The notes under the pieces were generated by a model. That model worked only from the letters and a program-made list of their open reading frames with translations. It did no database searches and was not told where the DNA came from. Made by a program: the position numbers and the translations under genes. A stretch of DNA of 64,000 nucleotides, taken from positions 1 through 64,000 of the forward strand of contig DASZER010000016.1 of assembly GCA_035940575.1 (NCBI GenBank), given 5' to 3'. This document shows, in pieces, positions 56,435 to 64,000 of the stretch. The stretch comes from BP-191 sp035940575. Lineage in GTDB: Bacteria; Actinomycetota; Actinomycetes; BP-191. The first letter of the stretch is position 1. Every line of letters begins with the position of its first letter.

Positions 56435-57559
56435 ATGCCGACTGTCGAGCAGGTCAACGCCGCGCTGGCGACCGTGCAGGACCCGGAGATCCACAAGCCG
56501 ATCACCGAGCTGAACATGGTCGAGTCGGTGGACGTCGGCGCCGACGGCGTCGTCTCCGTACGCGTGCTGCTGACGGTCGCCGGCTGCCCGTTGAAGGACA
56601 AGATCACCCGCGACGTCACCGAGGCCGTCTCCGCGCTGCCCGGCGTCACCGGCGTCCGCGTCGACCTCGGCGTGATGGACGACGAGCAGCGCGCGGCGCT
56701 CCAGACGCAGCTCCGCGGCGGGCAGGCCACGCGCGAGATCCCGTTCGCGCAGCCGGGCTCGCTGACCCGCGTCTACGCCGTCGCGTCCGGCAAGGGCGGC
56801 GTCGGCAAGTCGTCGGTCACCGCCAACCTCGCGGCCGCGATGGCGGCCAACGGCCTGAAGGTCGGCGTCGTCGACGCGGACATCTACGGCTTCTCGATCC
56901 CGCGCATGCTCGGCGTCGAGGGCCGCCCGACGCAGGTCGAGTCGATGATCATGCCGCCGACCTCGCACGGCGTGAAGGTCATCTCGATCGGCATGTTCGT
57001 GCAGGGCAACCAGCCGGTCGTGTGGCGCGGCCCGATGCTGCACAGGGCGTTGCAGCAGTTCCTCTCCGACGTGTTCTGGGGCGACCTCGACGTCCTGCTC
57101 TGCGACCTCCCGCCGGGCACCGGCGACATCGCCATCTCGATCGCGCAGCTCATCCCGAGCGCGGAGATCCTCGTCGTCACGACGCCGCAGCTCGCCGCGC
57201 GCGAGGTGGCCGAGCGCGCCGGCTCGATCGCGGTGCAGACGCGCCAGCGGCTCGCCGGCGTCGTCGAGAACATGGCCGGGCTCGCGTGCCCGCACTGCGG
57301 CGACCACGTGGACGTGTTCGGCTCGGGCGGCGGCCAGGCGGTCGCCGAGGCGCTGACGCGGACCATCGGCGCGCCGGTGCCGTTGCTCGGCCAGGTGCCG
57401 ATCGACGTGCGCCTGCGCGAGGGCGGTGACAACGGCACGCCGCTCGTGCTCAGCGACCCCGACTCCGCCGCCGCGAAGGAGCTGCGCCGCATCGCCGACC
57501 AGCTCGGCACGCGTTCGCGCGGCCTCGCCGGTCGCTCCCTCGGCCTCTCCCCCGCGTAG
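56435..57559 (+). CDS. mrp: Mrp/NBP35-type iron-sulfur carrier ATPase
   Basis: P-loop ATPase that carries and transfers Fe-S clusters. The 374-residue protein has the N-terminal DUF59 domain (VNAALATVQDPEIHKPITEL, residues ~5-95), the deviant Walker A GKGGVGKSSVTANLAAAMA near residue 115, WRGPMLHRALQQFLSDVFWG, DLDVLLCDLPPGTGDIAISI and ACPHCG, the C-terminal CxxC pair for a bridging cluster (~287). GTGAGGACA precedes the ATG. Monocistronic, ended by the hairpin at 57569. Confidence 0.95.
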   Translation: MPTVEQVNAALATVQDPEIHKPITELNMVESVDVGADGVVSVRVLLTVAGCPLKDKITRDVTEAVSALPGVTGVRVDLGVMDDEQRAALQTQLRGGQATREIPFAQPGSLTRVYAVASGKGGVGKSSVTANLAAAMAANGLKVGVVDADIYGFSIPRMLGVEGRPTQVESMIMPPTSHGVKVISIGMFVQGNQPVVWRGPMLHRALQQFLSDVFWGDLDVLLCDLPPGTGDIAISIAQLIPSAEILVVTTPQLAAREVAERAGSIAVQTRQRLAGVVENMAGLACPHCGDHVDVFGSGGGQAVAEALTRTIGAPVPLLGQVPIDVRLREGGDNGTPLVLSDPDSAAAKELRRIADQLGTRSRGLAGRSLGLSPA

Positions 57560-57568
57560 CGCACGCGA

Positions 57569-57596
57569 AAGGGCCGCGACCGAGGTCGCGGCCCTT
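57569..57596. terminator. Bidirectional hairpin terminator
   Basis: AAGGGCCGCGAC (57569-57580), CGAG loop, GTCGCGGCCCTT (57585-57596): 12-bp perfect stem between convergent genes ending at 57559 and 57614; outer GCGCAC/GTGCGC bases extend it. Confidence 0.7.
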
Positions 57597-57613
57597 CGTC
57601 GTGCGCGTGCCCG

Positions 57614-58303
57614 CTACGCGAGCGTGAACGAGTCGCCGTCCTTCGCCGAGTTGTCGACGACGCCGTTGGCGGCGCCGCAGGTGCGGCCGAGCTCGGGCGT
57701 GTCGTCCGGCGTGCAGGTGTTGTAGTCCTGCAGCTCGCGGACCTCGAACCACAGGTCCGTGATCTTCGTGCCGGCCTTCACGCCGGAGTCCGCCGGGATC
57801 GCGGACATCGGGACGGTCCAGGTGATCGTGTTGTCCTTGATGACCGGCGCGGGGATCGCGGTGAGGCGGATCGTCTCGTCGATGCAGTCGTCGCGCAGCG
57901 CGGACTGCGGGATCTGGTCGTCGCTGCCGGGGTTGGTGTAGTAGACGACGCCGAAGATGCCGCACTTCGGCGTCGTGCCGAGCATGCGGTAGACGAGCGC
58001 GGTCGGGTCGGGCGGCGTCGGCGGGCCCGACAGCGTCGTCGTGACCGTGAAGCCGGTGACCGTCGTGACGGTCTTGCCCTTGACCTTCTTCGTCGTCTTC
58101 GTCGTCTGCCACAGCACCGACGTGACGTCGGCGTACGCCTGGGTGAGCGGCACCGTGGTGTTGTCGCGGGTGGCCTCGTGGTTGACGTTGGCCGTGAAGT
58201 TCGCGTCACCGGAGGGGTCGGTGACCTGGGGTGCCGGCGCGGCACCGGCGTGCGGGGCGAGCAGCGCCAGCGCGAGCGCGGGCGCGAGAACGAGACGGCG
58301 CAT
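57614..58303 (-). CDS. Secreted D-x-x-GD family protein, largest dispersed member
   Basis: A 229-residue exported protein starting at ATG 58303. Signal peptide MRRLVLAPALALALLAPHAG, mature PAPQVTDPSGDANFTANVNH. It has the T-D-P-x-GD opening, then a long Lys/Thr loop (TKTTKKVKGKTVTTVTG), CGIFGVVYYTNPGSDD with family-like spacing, DDCIDETIRLTAIPAPVIKD, NTITWTVPMSAIPADSGVKA and a terminal KDGDSFTLA. The ITW-x-V/I-P block is the best link to the tandem set. Function unknown. Confidence 0.75.
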   Translation of the reverse strand: MRRLVLAPALALALLAPHAGAAPAPQVTDPSGDANFTANVNHEATRDNTTVPLTQAYADVTSVLWQTTKTTKKVKGKTVTTVTGFTVTTTLSGPPTPPDPTALVYRMLGTTPKCGIFGVVYYTNPGSDDQIPQSALRDDCIDETIRLTAIPAPVIKDNTITWTVPMSAIPADSGVKAGTKITDLWFEVRELQDYNTCTPDDTPELGRTCGAANGVVDNSAKDGDSFTLA

Positions 58304-58453
58304 GGGTACGCGTCCCCCTCCTGGTCTGGGTGATGTGAACGCGGCGGAGTTCGCCACTGCGAGCGACTCTCCTGTGAGAGCCGCACTGGACGCGTCCGGT
58401 TCGCCCCGTTACGTTCGCCGCCGTCCGATCCGTCCGTCCCAGCCGGAGGAACG

Positions 58454-58795
58454 TTGAACCGCGCCCTGCTCCCCAGCCTCGCCGCCGTCGCCCTCGCGGG
58501 CGCGATCGGCGCGGGCTTCCACACCGTCGCCGGTGCCGAGGACTGCTACGGCCTCGACGCCGCACGCGTCTGCGCCACCCCGGACAACACGCCCCGCGTC
58601 GAGCCGACCGGCGGGTCGGTCGGCGAGTGCGTCCACGTCGGCTCGTCCTGCACGCCCGTGTCCGCGCCGGCTCCGGTGGTCTCGCGGGACCCGAAGGGCG
58701 GGCCGCTCGTGGACACCGGGTGCTACGTCGGCACCCAGACGTGCGAGGACTGGGCCGAGGAGCGCCTGCCGCAGACGGCGGCCGCGAGGCCGTGA
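58454..58795 (+). CDS. Small secreted Cys-rich protein, dispersed member of the 13-kb family
   Basis: A 113-residue exported protein starting at TTG 58454 with GGAGGA just upstream. Signal LNRALLPSLAAVALAGAIGA, cleavage near VAGAEDC. Six cysteines in the family framework: CYGLDAARVC (C-x8-C), CVHVGSSC (C-x6-C), then TPVSAPAPVV and CYVGTQTC (C-x6-C). It is 44 kb from the tandem array, so the family is not confined to it. The end is acidic and not conserved. Function unknown. Confidence 0.72.
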   Translation: MNRALLPSLAAVALAGAIGAGFHTVAGAEDCYGLDAARVCATPDNTPRVEPTGGSVGECVHVGSSCTPVSAPAPVVSRDPKGGPLVDTGCYVGTQTCEDWAEERLPQTAAARP

Positions 58796-58799
58796 CCTA

Positions 58800-59099
58800 C
58801 TAGGTCGCGTCCGGGTCGTAGGGCGGCCGCTCTCCCGCGGGGAGGGCGGCCGTCGCCGCCTTCGGCACGTCCGGCTCGTCGTCGTCGAAGAACCGCCGCG
58901 GGTCGAGCCTGCGGATCTCGTCCACGTCCACGCCGAACTCGTCGCGCAGGTCCTTCGAGACGCCGGTCGCCATGCGGCGCAGCTCGCGGACGAGCCTGCC
59001 CGCGTCGGCGGCGACCTTGGGCAGGCGCTCGGGGCCGAAGATCAGCATGCCGAGGACGAACAGCACCGCGAGCTCGGCCCACCCGAGGTTGTTGAACAA
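58800..59099 (-). CDS. tatB: Sec-independent translocase protein TatB
   Basis: Component of the twin-arginine export system. The 99-residue protein begins MFNNLGWAELAVLFVLGMLI FGPERLPKV: a single span with the conserved F-x-G-P-E-R-L-P hinge, followed by an amphipathic helix (LVRELRRMATGVSKDL) and an acidic tail. The start is TTG 59099. It lies directly after the htrA-like gene in the same direction. Its location in the sigE block is standard for actinomycetes; tatA and tatC are elsewhere. Confidence 0.88.
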   Translation of the reverse strand: MFNNLGWAELAVLFVLGMLIFGPERLPKVAADAGRLVRELRRMATGVSKDLRDEFGVDVDEIRRLDPRRFFDDDEPDVPKAATAALPAGERPPYDPDAT

Positions 59100-59111
59100 C
59101 GCGGCTCCCGC

Positions 59112-60299
59112 CTAGTCCGGCTTCTGCCCCAGCGTGACGCGGACGGTGCTCTCGCGGCCGTCCCTGACGTACGCCACCTCGACAGTCTCCCCCACGCGGT
59201 GCGCGCGGATGGCCGCAATCAGGTCTCCCATGCTCGCGACCTTGTGCGAGCCGAGCCGGACGACGACGTCGCGCGCCTTCAGCCCGGCGACGTACGCGGG
59301 CCCGCCCTCGACGACCTCCATCACGAGCGCGCCCTGCTGGACGCCGATGCCGAAGCGCTTGGCGGTCTGCGGCGTGAGGTCGTTGCCACTGACGCCGAGG
59401 TACGGGTGCGTCGCGCGCCCGGTACGGATGATCTGCTCGGCGACGGCGCGCGCCTCGTCCACCGGGATCGCGAAGCCGATGCTGATCGACCCGCCGCCGC
59501 CGCCGAGCACGTTGCCGAGCGAGGCGATCGCCGAGCTGATGCCGATGACCCGGCCGGCGCGGTCCACGAGCGCGCCGCCGGAGTTGCCGGGGTTGATCGC
59601 GGCGTCGGTCTGGATCGCGTCGACGAGCAGCGTCGAGCCGTCCTCGTTCGGGATGTCGAGCGAACGGTGCAGCGCGCTGATGATCCCGGCCGTCACGCTG
59701 CCGGCGAGGCCGAGCGGCGAGCCGATGACGACGACGGGGTCGCCGACCTGGAGGTCGTTCGAACGCCCGAGGCGAGCGACGGGGAGGTTCGTCACCTTGA
59801 TCTTCACGACCGCGAGGTCGGTGTCGTCGTCGGAGCCGACGAGCGTCGCCTCGGCCGTGGTGCCGTCGGCGAGCGTGACGTCGATCTCGTCGGCGTCGGC
59901 GACGACGTGGTGGTTGGTGACGATGTAGCCGTCGCGGCCGATGATCACGCCGGAGCCCGCGCCGTTCGCGACGCGGATGCTGACGACGGCGGGAACGACG
60001 TCGCGCGCGATCGCGGCGACGGTACCGGGCGTCGTGTCGCGCGGCGTCGTGACGCCGGTGGCGACGGTGTAGGAGGGGTCGCGGCCCGAACGCTCCTCGC
60101 TGCGCATGACCAGCGCCGCGCCACCCGCGCCGCCGAGGCCGCCGACGAGCAGCGCGCCGAGCGCCACCGCGACGACGGTGCCGAGCCTGCCGAGGCCGCG
60201 TCGCGGCGTTCCGGAGTACGGCGACCAGAGCTGCTCCGTCGAGCGCCACGCGCCGTCCTCGACCGGCGGCGGCTGCAGCCACGGGTCCTGCTCGGTCAT
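59112..60299 (-). CDS. HtrA-like S1C serine protease with PDZ domain
   Basis: Membrane-anchored trypsin-like protease for envelope quality control, 395 residues. Disordered N-terminus, one membrane span (LGTVVAVALGALLVGGLGGA, ~38-60), protease domain with the catalytic triad: TNHHVV (His ~131), DDDTDLAVVKI (Asp ~161), PGNSGGALVDRAGRVIGISS (Ser ~239); PDZ domain ~300-390 (GALVMEVVEGGPAYVAGLKA, VVVRLGSHKVASMGDLIAAI). Coupled to rseB-like upstream (9 bases) and tatB downstream. Target of the SigE circuit. Confidence 0.94.
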   Translation of the reverse strand: MTEQDPWLQPPPVEDGAWRSTEQLWSPYSGTPRRGLGRLGTVVAVALGALLVGGLGGAGGAALVMRSEERSGRDPSYTVATGVTTPRDTTPGTVAAIARDVVPAVVSIRVANGAGSGVIIGRDGYIVTNHHVVADADEIDVTLADGTTAEATLVGSDDDTDLAVVKIKVTNLPVARLGRSNDLQVGDPVVVIGSPLGLAGSVTAGIISALHRSLDIPNEDGSTLLVDAIQTDAAINPGNSGGALVDRAGRVIGISSAIASLGNVLGGGGGSISIGFAIPVDEARAVAEQIIRTGRATHPYLGVSGNDLTPQTAKRFGIGVQQGALVMEVVEGGPAYVAGLKARDVVVRLGSHKVASMGDLIAAIRAHRVGETVEVAYVRDGRESTVRVTLGQKPD

Positions 60300-60307
60300 C
60301 GGTCTCC

Positions 60308-61369
60308 CTACGCGAACGGGTTGAACCACGACCCGACGCGGGCGATGCCGTTGCCGAGCCGCGAGCCGATGCCCGGCCCGGGGTTGCCGTGCGGCAGCGC
60401 CCCGACGAGGTCGGCGAGCGTCTGCGCGGGACACTCCGCGACGACCGTGAAGACGTACCCGTCCCCGGCCCACACCACCCGTTGCGGGAACGCGCCCTGG
60501 ACGTGCACGTCCGCGCCCGCCACCTGCTCCTCGCGCCAGCCGTCGACGCTGCCGTCCGCGAGCCGGCCGCGCTGCTGGAACACGCTGACCGACGAGACGC
60601 CGTCGGAGTACGTGAGCTGGAGCACCTGGGCGTCGCCGTCGCCGGTCATCCGCGCGTCGAACAGCTCGAGCCCGGACGCGAGCCCCTCCGGCACGTGCCA
60701 GCCGTCCGAGCGCATCAGCGCGACGTCGGGGAACGCCAGCGGCTGGCCGTCGGCGACGGGCATCGCCCGCACGCCGTCCATGCTCGACTCGCGCGGCGAC
60801 GACGCCGTGCCGACGACGAGGTCGAGGAACGCGCTCTCCCGCACCGTCCGCCCCTCGCCGTCGAGCACCTCGCGGCGCAGCGGCAGCGACGTCTCCCTGT
60901 CGATCCAGTAGCGGGCCGTGGGCGACGTCGAGGGGCGGCGTACCGCGACGACCGTCGCAAGGCGGCCCGCGACCTCGCCGCTGCCCTCGACCGCGATCTC
61001 GTAGTGCTTCGACAGCAGGGTCAACGTGCCGTTGGCGAAGCCGACGACGTCGGGCAGGCCGCCGGACTCGTCGTCGTAGACGGCGCCGCCCGGGCTCTGC
61101 GGCGTGGGCCGCACGCGGACGAGCAGGCCCTGGCCCGCGACGTGCGAGACGTCGACGACGGCGCTGGTGGAGCCGTTCGGCGACCAGTACGACACCATCT
61201 GCGTGCCGCGGTAGGTGAGGTCCTGCGCGGCGCGGCCCGCGCGTTCGAGCAGGGCGAGCGCGTCGTCGGCCGCGCTCCACGCGAGCGGCTCGGCGGGCAC
61301 GGCGTACACGGGCGCGGCGAGCGCCACCAGGCACCCGCCGGTCGCGGCGAGGAGCAGCCCCCGCCTCAT
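60308..61369 (-). CDS. RseB/MucB-like periplasmic-type sigma regulator
   Basis: RseB proteins bind anti-sigma factors or misfolded lipoproteins at the outer face of the membrane. The 353-residue protein has signal peptide MRRGLLLAATGGCLVALAAP, an N-terminal half with RAAQDLTYRGTQMVSYWSPN, ARYWIDRETSLPLRREVLDG and VRESAFLDLVVG (MucB/RseB_N pattern) and a C-terminal domain ending VFTVVAECPAQTLADLVGAL. ATG overlaps the anti-sigma stop (ATGA). Sits between the anti-sigma and HtrA genes. Confidence 0.85.
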   Translation of the reverse strand: MRRGLLLAATGGCLVALAAPVYAVPAEPLAWSAADDALALLERAGRAAQDLTYRGTQMVSYWSPNGSTSAVVDVSHVAGQGLLVRVRPTPQSPGGAVYDDESGGLPDVVGFANGTLTLLSKHYEIAVEGSGEVAGRLATVVAVRRPSTSPTARYWIDRETSLPLRREVLDGEGRTVRESAFLDLVVGTASSPRESSMDGVRAMPVADGQPLAFPDVALMRSDGWHVPEGLASGLELFDARMTGDGDAQVLQLTYSDGVSSVSVFQQRGRLADGSVDGWREEQVAGADVHVQGAFPQRVVWAGDGYVFTVVAECPAQTLADLVGALPHGNPGPGIGSRLGNGIARVGSWFNPFA

Positions 61370-61878
61370 CGCCCGAACGACGACAGGATGACGCTGCCGG
61401 CCGGGTCGTTGAGCGGGCCGAGGCGCCCGGTGGTGGCGGCGTGGTCCTCGACGAACGACTCGACCGGGGGACGTACGGGATGTCCGCCCTTCTCGCCGCC
61501 GACGGCGGCGACACCCGCGACGAGCGCGACGCCGAGCGCGGAGTACGACACCGCGCGGCTGCGCAGCGAGGCGCGCTCGGCGGGGCGGCGCGCGACGCGG
61601 CGGCGCGGCGGGCCGGGGCGGGTCGACGCGCCGCGGACGACGTCGCCGTCGTTGCTCGGCGCCGCGGCGGTGCGGGCGATGTCGAGCAGGCGGGCGTTGA
61701 GGCCGCTGGGGACCTCGGGGTCGGACTGGTTGGCGAGCAGCGCCTTGAGGCGGCGCTGCGCGTCCACCTCGGCGCGGCACCCGTCGCAGCGGGTGATGTG
61801 CGCGAGCGCCCGGTCGCGGGCGTCGTGGGAGAGCTCGTTGTCCACGAGCGCGGCGGCGAGGTCGTCGAGGTGGCTCAT
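61366..61878 (-). CDS. rseA: Zinc-binding anti-sigma factor (RseA-like)
   Basis: Inhibitor of the adjacent SigE. The 170-residue protein has the ZAS domain HITRCDGCRAEVDAQRRLKA with the H-x3-C-x2-C zinc motif near residue 27, one membrane span (SYSALGVALVAGVAAVGG), and an extracellular tail. ATG 61878 overlaps the sigma stop and its own stop overlaps the rseB-like start, so the three are coupled. Cytosolic zinc site plus outer tail allow envelope signals to release the sigma factor. Confidence 0.9.
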   Translation of the reverse strand: MSHLDDLAAALVDNELSHDARDRALAHITRCDGCRAEVDAQRRLKALLANQSDPEVPSGLNARLLDIARTAAAPSNDGDVVRGASTRPGPPRRRVARRPAERASLRSRAVSYSALGVALVAGVAAVGGEKGGHPVRPPVESFVEDHAATTGRLGPLNDPAGSVILSSFGR

Positions 61879-62447
61879 CGGGTGGTCTCCAGGGCCGCGC
61901 GGATCTGGGCACGGCCGCGGTGGATGCGACTGCGTACGGTGCCGAGCTTGACGCCGAGGGTCGCCGAGATCTCCTCGTACGACAGCCCCTCGATGTCGCA
62001 GAGGACGACCGCCGCCCGGAACTCCGGCGACAGCGAGTCGAGCGCCTTCTGCACGTCGTAGTCGAAGAGCCTGTCGTCGACCTCGGTGGCCGGGCTCGGC
62101 GCGGTGCCGGCGACGCGCTCGGCGTCGTCGGGCAGCGGGTCGAAGCGCACGCGGTTCTTGCGGCGCACGCCGTCGAGGAACAGGTTCGTCGTGATCCGGT
62201 GCAGCCAGCCCTCGAACGTGCCCGGGGTGTAGTCGGCGAGGGAGCGGAAGACGCGGACGAACACGTCCTGCGTCAGGTCCTCGGCGTCGTGCTTGTTGCC
62301 GGTGAGGCGGTACGCCAGGCGGAACACCCGCGCGGAGTGCGTGCGGACGACCTCGTCCCACGTCGGCGGCACCCAGGGGGCGTCCGCGGCGACGGCGGGC
62401 ACGTCCTCCACGACACCTCCCCGGTCCAGCACGGCGCTTTCCATCAT
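61875..62447 (-). CDS. sigE: ECF sigma factor SigE
   Basis: Extracytoplasmic-function sigma factor for envelope stress, 190 residues. Region 2: VVRTHSARVFRLAYRLTGNK, HDAEDLTQDVFVRVFRSLAD; region 4: LSPEFRAAVVLCDIEGLSYE, EISATLGVKLGTVRSRIHRG. The N-terminal extension has an acidic VVEDVPAVAADAPW. Start ATG 62447 or 62444 with TTGGAG upstream. First gene of the sigE-rseA-rseB-htrA-tatB operon, divergent from the methyltransferase. Confidence 0.94.
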   Translation of the reverse strand: MMESAVLDRGGVVEDVPAVAADAPWVPPTWDEVVRTHSARVFRLAYRLTGNKHDAEDLTQDVFVRVFRSLADYTPGTFEGWLHRITTNLFLDGVRRKNRVRFDPLPDDAERVAGTAPSPATEVDDRLFDYDVQKALDSLSPEFRAAVVLCDIEGLSYEEISATLGVKLGTVRSRIHRGRAQIRAALETTR

Positions 62448-62576
62448 CTGCTCCAACGGACGTTCGCGACAGCGGGGTGCTCCGGACGGCGGACGGCGCC
62501 GCCGGGATCGGGTCGGGTTCGGTCCCGGCGGCGTCCGCCATCCTCTGCAACGGCCCGGGCGCCCGCCGCGTTCCCG

Positions 62577-62582
62577 TAGGGT
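62577..62582 (+). promoter_or_regulatory. Putative leaderless -10 hexamer TAGGGT
   Basis: Exactly 7 bases before ATG 62590 of the O-methyltransferase; no Shine-Dalgarno. The 142-base divergent region to sigE also holds the sigE promoter. Confidence 0.45.
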
Positions 62583-62589
62583 TGGCCGC

Positions 62590-63231
62590 ATGGGGAACGC
62601 GCGCGGGAGCTGGGAGTACGCCGAGCGCTGGGTCCCCGAGGACGACGCGCTGCGCAACGGCCGCCGCCGCGCCGACGAGGTCGGCTGCACGCCGATCGGG
62701 CCCGGCGGGGGCGCGGCGCTGCGGCTCCTCGCGGCCGCGGCGTCGGCGCGTTCGGTCATCGAGATCGGCACGGGCACGGGCGTGTCGGGCACGTGGCTGC
62801 TGCGCGGCATGCGGCCCGACGGCGTGCTGACGTCGATCGACGTGGAGTCGGAGCACCAGCGGCTGGCGCGGCTGACGTTCGTCGAGGCCGGCTTCGAGCC
62901 GTCGCGGGTTCGCCTGATCTGCGGCGCGGCGCTCGAGGTGCTGCCCCGCTTCCAGGAGGAGGCGTACGACCTCCTGTTCATCGACGCGCTCAAGGCGGAG
63001 TACCCGGAGTACCTCGTGGAGGGCGTACGGCTGCTGCGGCCCGGCGGCATCGTCGCCGTCGACAACGCGCTCTGGCACGACAAGGTCGCCGACCCCGACG
63101 CCGACGACCCCGACACCCAGGCCGTGCGCGCGCTCCTGGAGACGGTCGCGTCCGACACCGGCCTCGTGTCGGCGCTCCTGCCGGTCGGAGACGGCCTGCT
63201 CGTGGCCGTGAAGGGCCTGCTGCCCTCGTAG
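62590..63231 (+). CDS. Class I SAM-dependent O-methyltransferase
   Basis: Catechol/caffeoyl-CoA-type methyltransferase of 213 residues. SAM-binding motif VIEIGTGTGVSGTWLLRGM near residue 57, SIDVESEHQRLARLTFVEAG, metal-binding LLFIDALKAEYPEYLVEGVR with the acidic D-x-L-K-x-E, RPGGIVAVDNALWHDKVADP. It is the gene usually found beside sigE in actinomycetes. Acceptor unknown. Leaderless start. Followed by repeat copy C. Confidence 0.92.
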   Translation: MGNARGSWEYAERWVPEDDALRNGRRRADEVGCTPIGPGGGAALRLLAAAASARSVIEIGTGTGVSGTWLLRGMRPDGVLTSIDVESEHQRLARLTFVEAGFEPSRVRLICGAALEVLPRFQEEAYDLLFIDALKAEYPEYLVEGVRLLRPGGIVAVDNALWHDKVADPDADDPDTQAVRALLETVASDTGLVSALLPVGDGLLVAVKGLLPS

Positions 63232-63240
63232 CCGCCGCGC

Positions 63241-63291
63241 GAACCTTGAAGATCGTCACGCGGGAGGGCGCGGTGCGGGCTTCACAGAACG
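63241..63291 (+). repeat. Dispersed ~51-bp repeat, copy C
   Basis: Starts GAACCTTGAAGATCG, has ACGCGGGAGGGCG, and ends GGGCTTCACAGAACG; same block order and length as copies at 7620 and 7723 (minus). Lies between convergent genes ending 63231 (+) and 63311 (-). Confidence 0.6.
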
Positions 63292-63310
63292 TCCAGGGCG
63301 CCCGTTACGG

Positions 63311-63994
63311 TCAGATCGTGAAGAAGCGGGCCTTGGCGGCGAACTCCGCGGCGAACGCCATGATCACGGCCAGGTAGAGCATGCCGGTGGCGGCGCGGAT
63401 GGAGCCCTCGTTGACGAGCTTGTGCGTGAAGAACGCGAGCAGCGCGCAGACGGCGACGAGGCCGAACGCCAGGTAGAGCGTCAGGTCCGAGACGAGCAGC
63501 AACGGGTTCAGCGACGCCTCGCTCCCCGTGGGCCGCCCGCCCTTCGCCAGGCCCGCCGACACCAGCGCGAGCGCGCACCCGGCCGTGTACGCCCAGGCGT
63601 GCCAGCGCATCGGGTCGTTCGTGAGCTTGCGGTCCACGAGATACCAGTGGCCGAGCAGCATGCCGTCCCACGTGGCGCCGAGGAACGCCGCGCCGGTCAC
63701 CATGGCCGCGAGCCCACCGACCTCCGTCGAGCCCACGCCGCGCAGGTCCGCGATCGCGAGCACGGCGACGAGGCCCAGGACGGCGGCGAGCGCCCCCGCC
63801 CACCGCGCGAGGCCGGAGCGCGCGTGCAGCAGCGCGAGCGTGACGGCCGACAGCAGGAGGAACGCCCACATCGAGTACGACGCGAACGACCCGCTCTCGC
63901 CGATGCGCGACAGCGCGCCGCCGGCCGAGAGCCGGGCGAGCAGCGCGCAGACGACGACGGACCAGCCGACGAGCAGGAAGTAGCCGCGCTTCAC
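63311..63994 (-). CDS. Multi-pass membrane protein of unknown function
   Basis: A 227-residue protein with about seven hydrophobic spans: FLLVGWSVVVCALLARL, YSMWAFLLLSAVTLALLHAR, GALAAVLGLVAVLAIADL, GLAAMVTGAAFLGATWDGML, AWAYTAGCALALVSAG, LLLVSDLTLYLAFGLVAVCA and AATGMLYLAVIMAFAAEFAA. A loop motif, LGHWYLVDRKLTNDPMRWHA, is polar and may be a site. GTG 63994 is close to the window end; an earlier start outside the window is possible. No family named. Confidence 0.72.
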   Translation of the reverse strand: MKRGYFLLVGWSVVVCALLARLSAGGALSRIGESGSFASYSMWAFLLLSAVTLALLHARSGLARWAGALAAVLGLVAVLAIADLRGVGSTEVGGLAAMVTGAAFLGATWDGMLLGHWYLVDRKLTNDPMRWHAWAYTAGCALALVSAGLAKGGRPTGSEASLNPLLLVSDLTLYLAFGLVAVCALLAFFTHKLVNEGSIRAATGMLYLAVIMAFAAEFAAKARFFTI

Positions 63995-64000
63995 GACGCC

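Noticed and set aside
1..64000. tRNA, rRNA, riboswitch or prophage features
   Set aside because: I saw no tRNA T-loop and acceptor pattern, no rRNA-like sequence, and no integrase, capsid or portal gene. A covariance-model scan would be needed to exclude small RNAs fully.

Overview
The window comes from a very GC-rich actinomycete chromosome. The evidence is codon use (third positions nearly always G or C), frequent GTG starts with ATGA/GTGA overlaps, a mycothiol-dependent enzyme family, DUF6758- and TIGR03089-type proteins, an actinobacterial sigE-rseA-htrA-tatB block, and many genes with a -10 hexamer almost touching the start codon (leaderless type). I cannot name genus or family. No rRNA, tRNA, CRISPR array, transposase or phage gene was seen. 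Coding density is high and no gap without a gene exceeds about 230 bases.

Layout. 0-12.9 kb: PHP phosphoesterase (cut by the window edge), TldD/TldE, a MerR regulator, DUF6758 protein, Nudix, HIT, SUFU-like and Vms1/eRF1-like proteins. Interleaved with these and the next block are three genes that look like ethylmalonyl-CoA pathway enzymes: MaoC hydratase (7.8 kb), acyl-CoA dehydrogenase (11.8 kb) and CitE-like lyase (15.2 kb). 13.1-14.9 kb: six tandem small secreted cysteine-rich proteins of one family. 15-21.8 kb: lyase, EamA transporter, PhzF, soluble MgtE-N/CBS protein and DUF1003. 21.8-24.3 kb: four tandem paralogs of a secreted beta-rich family with an N-terminal T/R-D-x-x-GD motif. 24.4-43.6 kb: a cell-surface polysaccharide region with a Wzm/Wzt-type ABC exporter, three glycosyltransferases, two lipoprotein paralogs, a large PGRP amidase, rfbA, rfbB and rfbD for dTDP-rhamnose (no rfbC), and two LCP ligases. 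43.6-51.9 kb: TIGR03089 protein, 3-oxoacid CoA-transferase subunits, an ECF sigma factor with a propeller-type partner, secreted proteins, a thioesterase and a second acyl-CoA dehydrogenase. 52-58.8 kb: a PilB/GspE ATPase fused to zinc ribbons and a receiver domain, a MarR-YceI divergent pair with visible operators, Mrp, and more members of the two secreted families. 58.8-64 kb: TatB, HtrA, RseB, anti-sigma, SigE, an O-methyltransferase and a membrane protein.

How it fits together. The ABC exporter, glycosyltransferases, rhamnose genes and LCP enzymes could together make, export and attach a rhamnose-containing wall polymer. The SigE/RseA/RseB/HtrA set is an envelope-stress circuit. About a third of the genes encode exported proteins. 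The least explained parts are the two multi-copy secreted families, two dispersed non-coding repeat families (one a 19-bp perfect terminal inverted repeat placed between convergent genes), and the PilB-zinc ribbon-receiver fusion with no pilus gene nearby.
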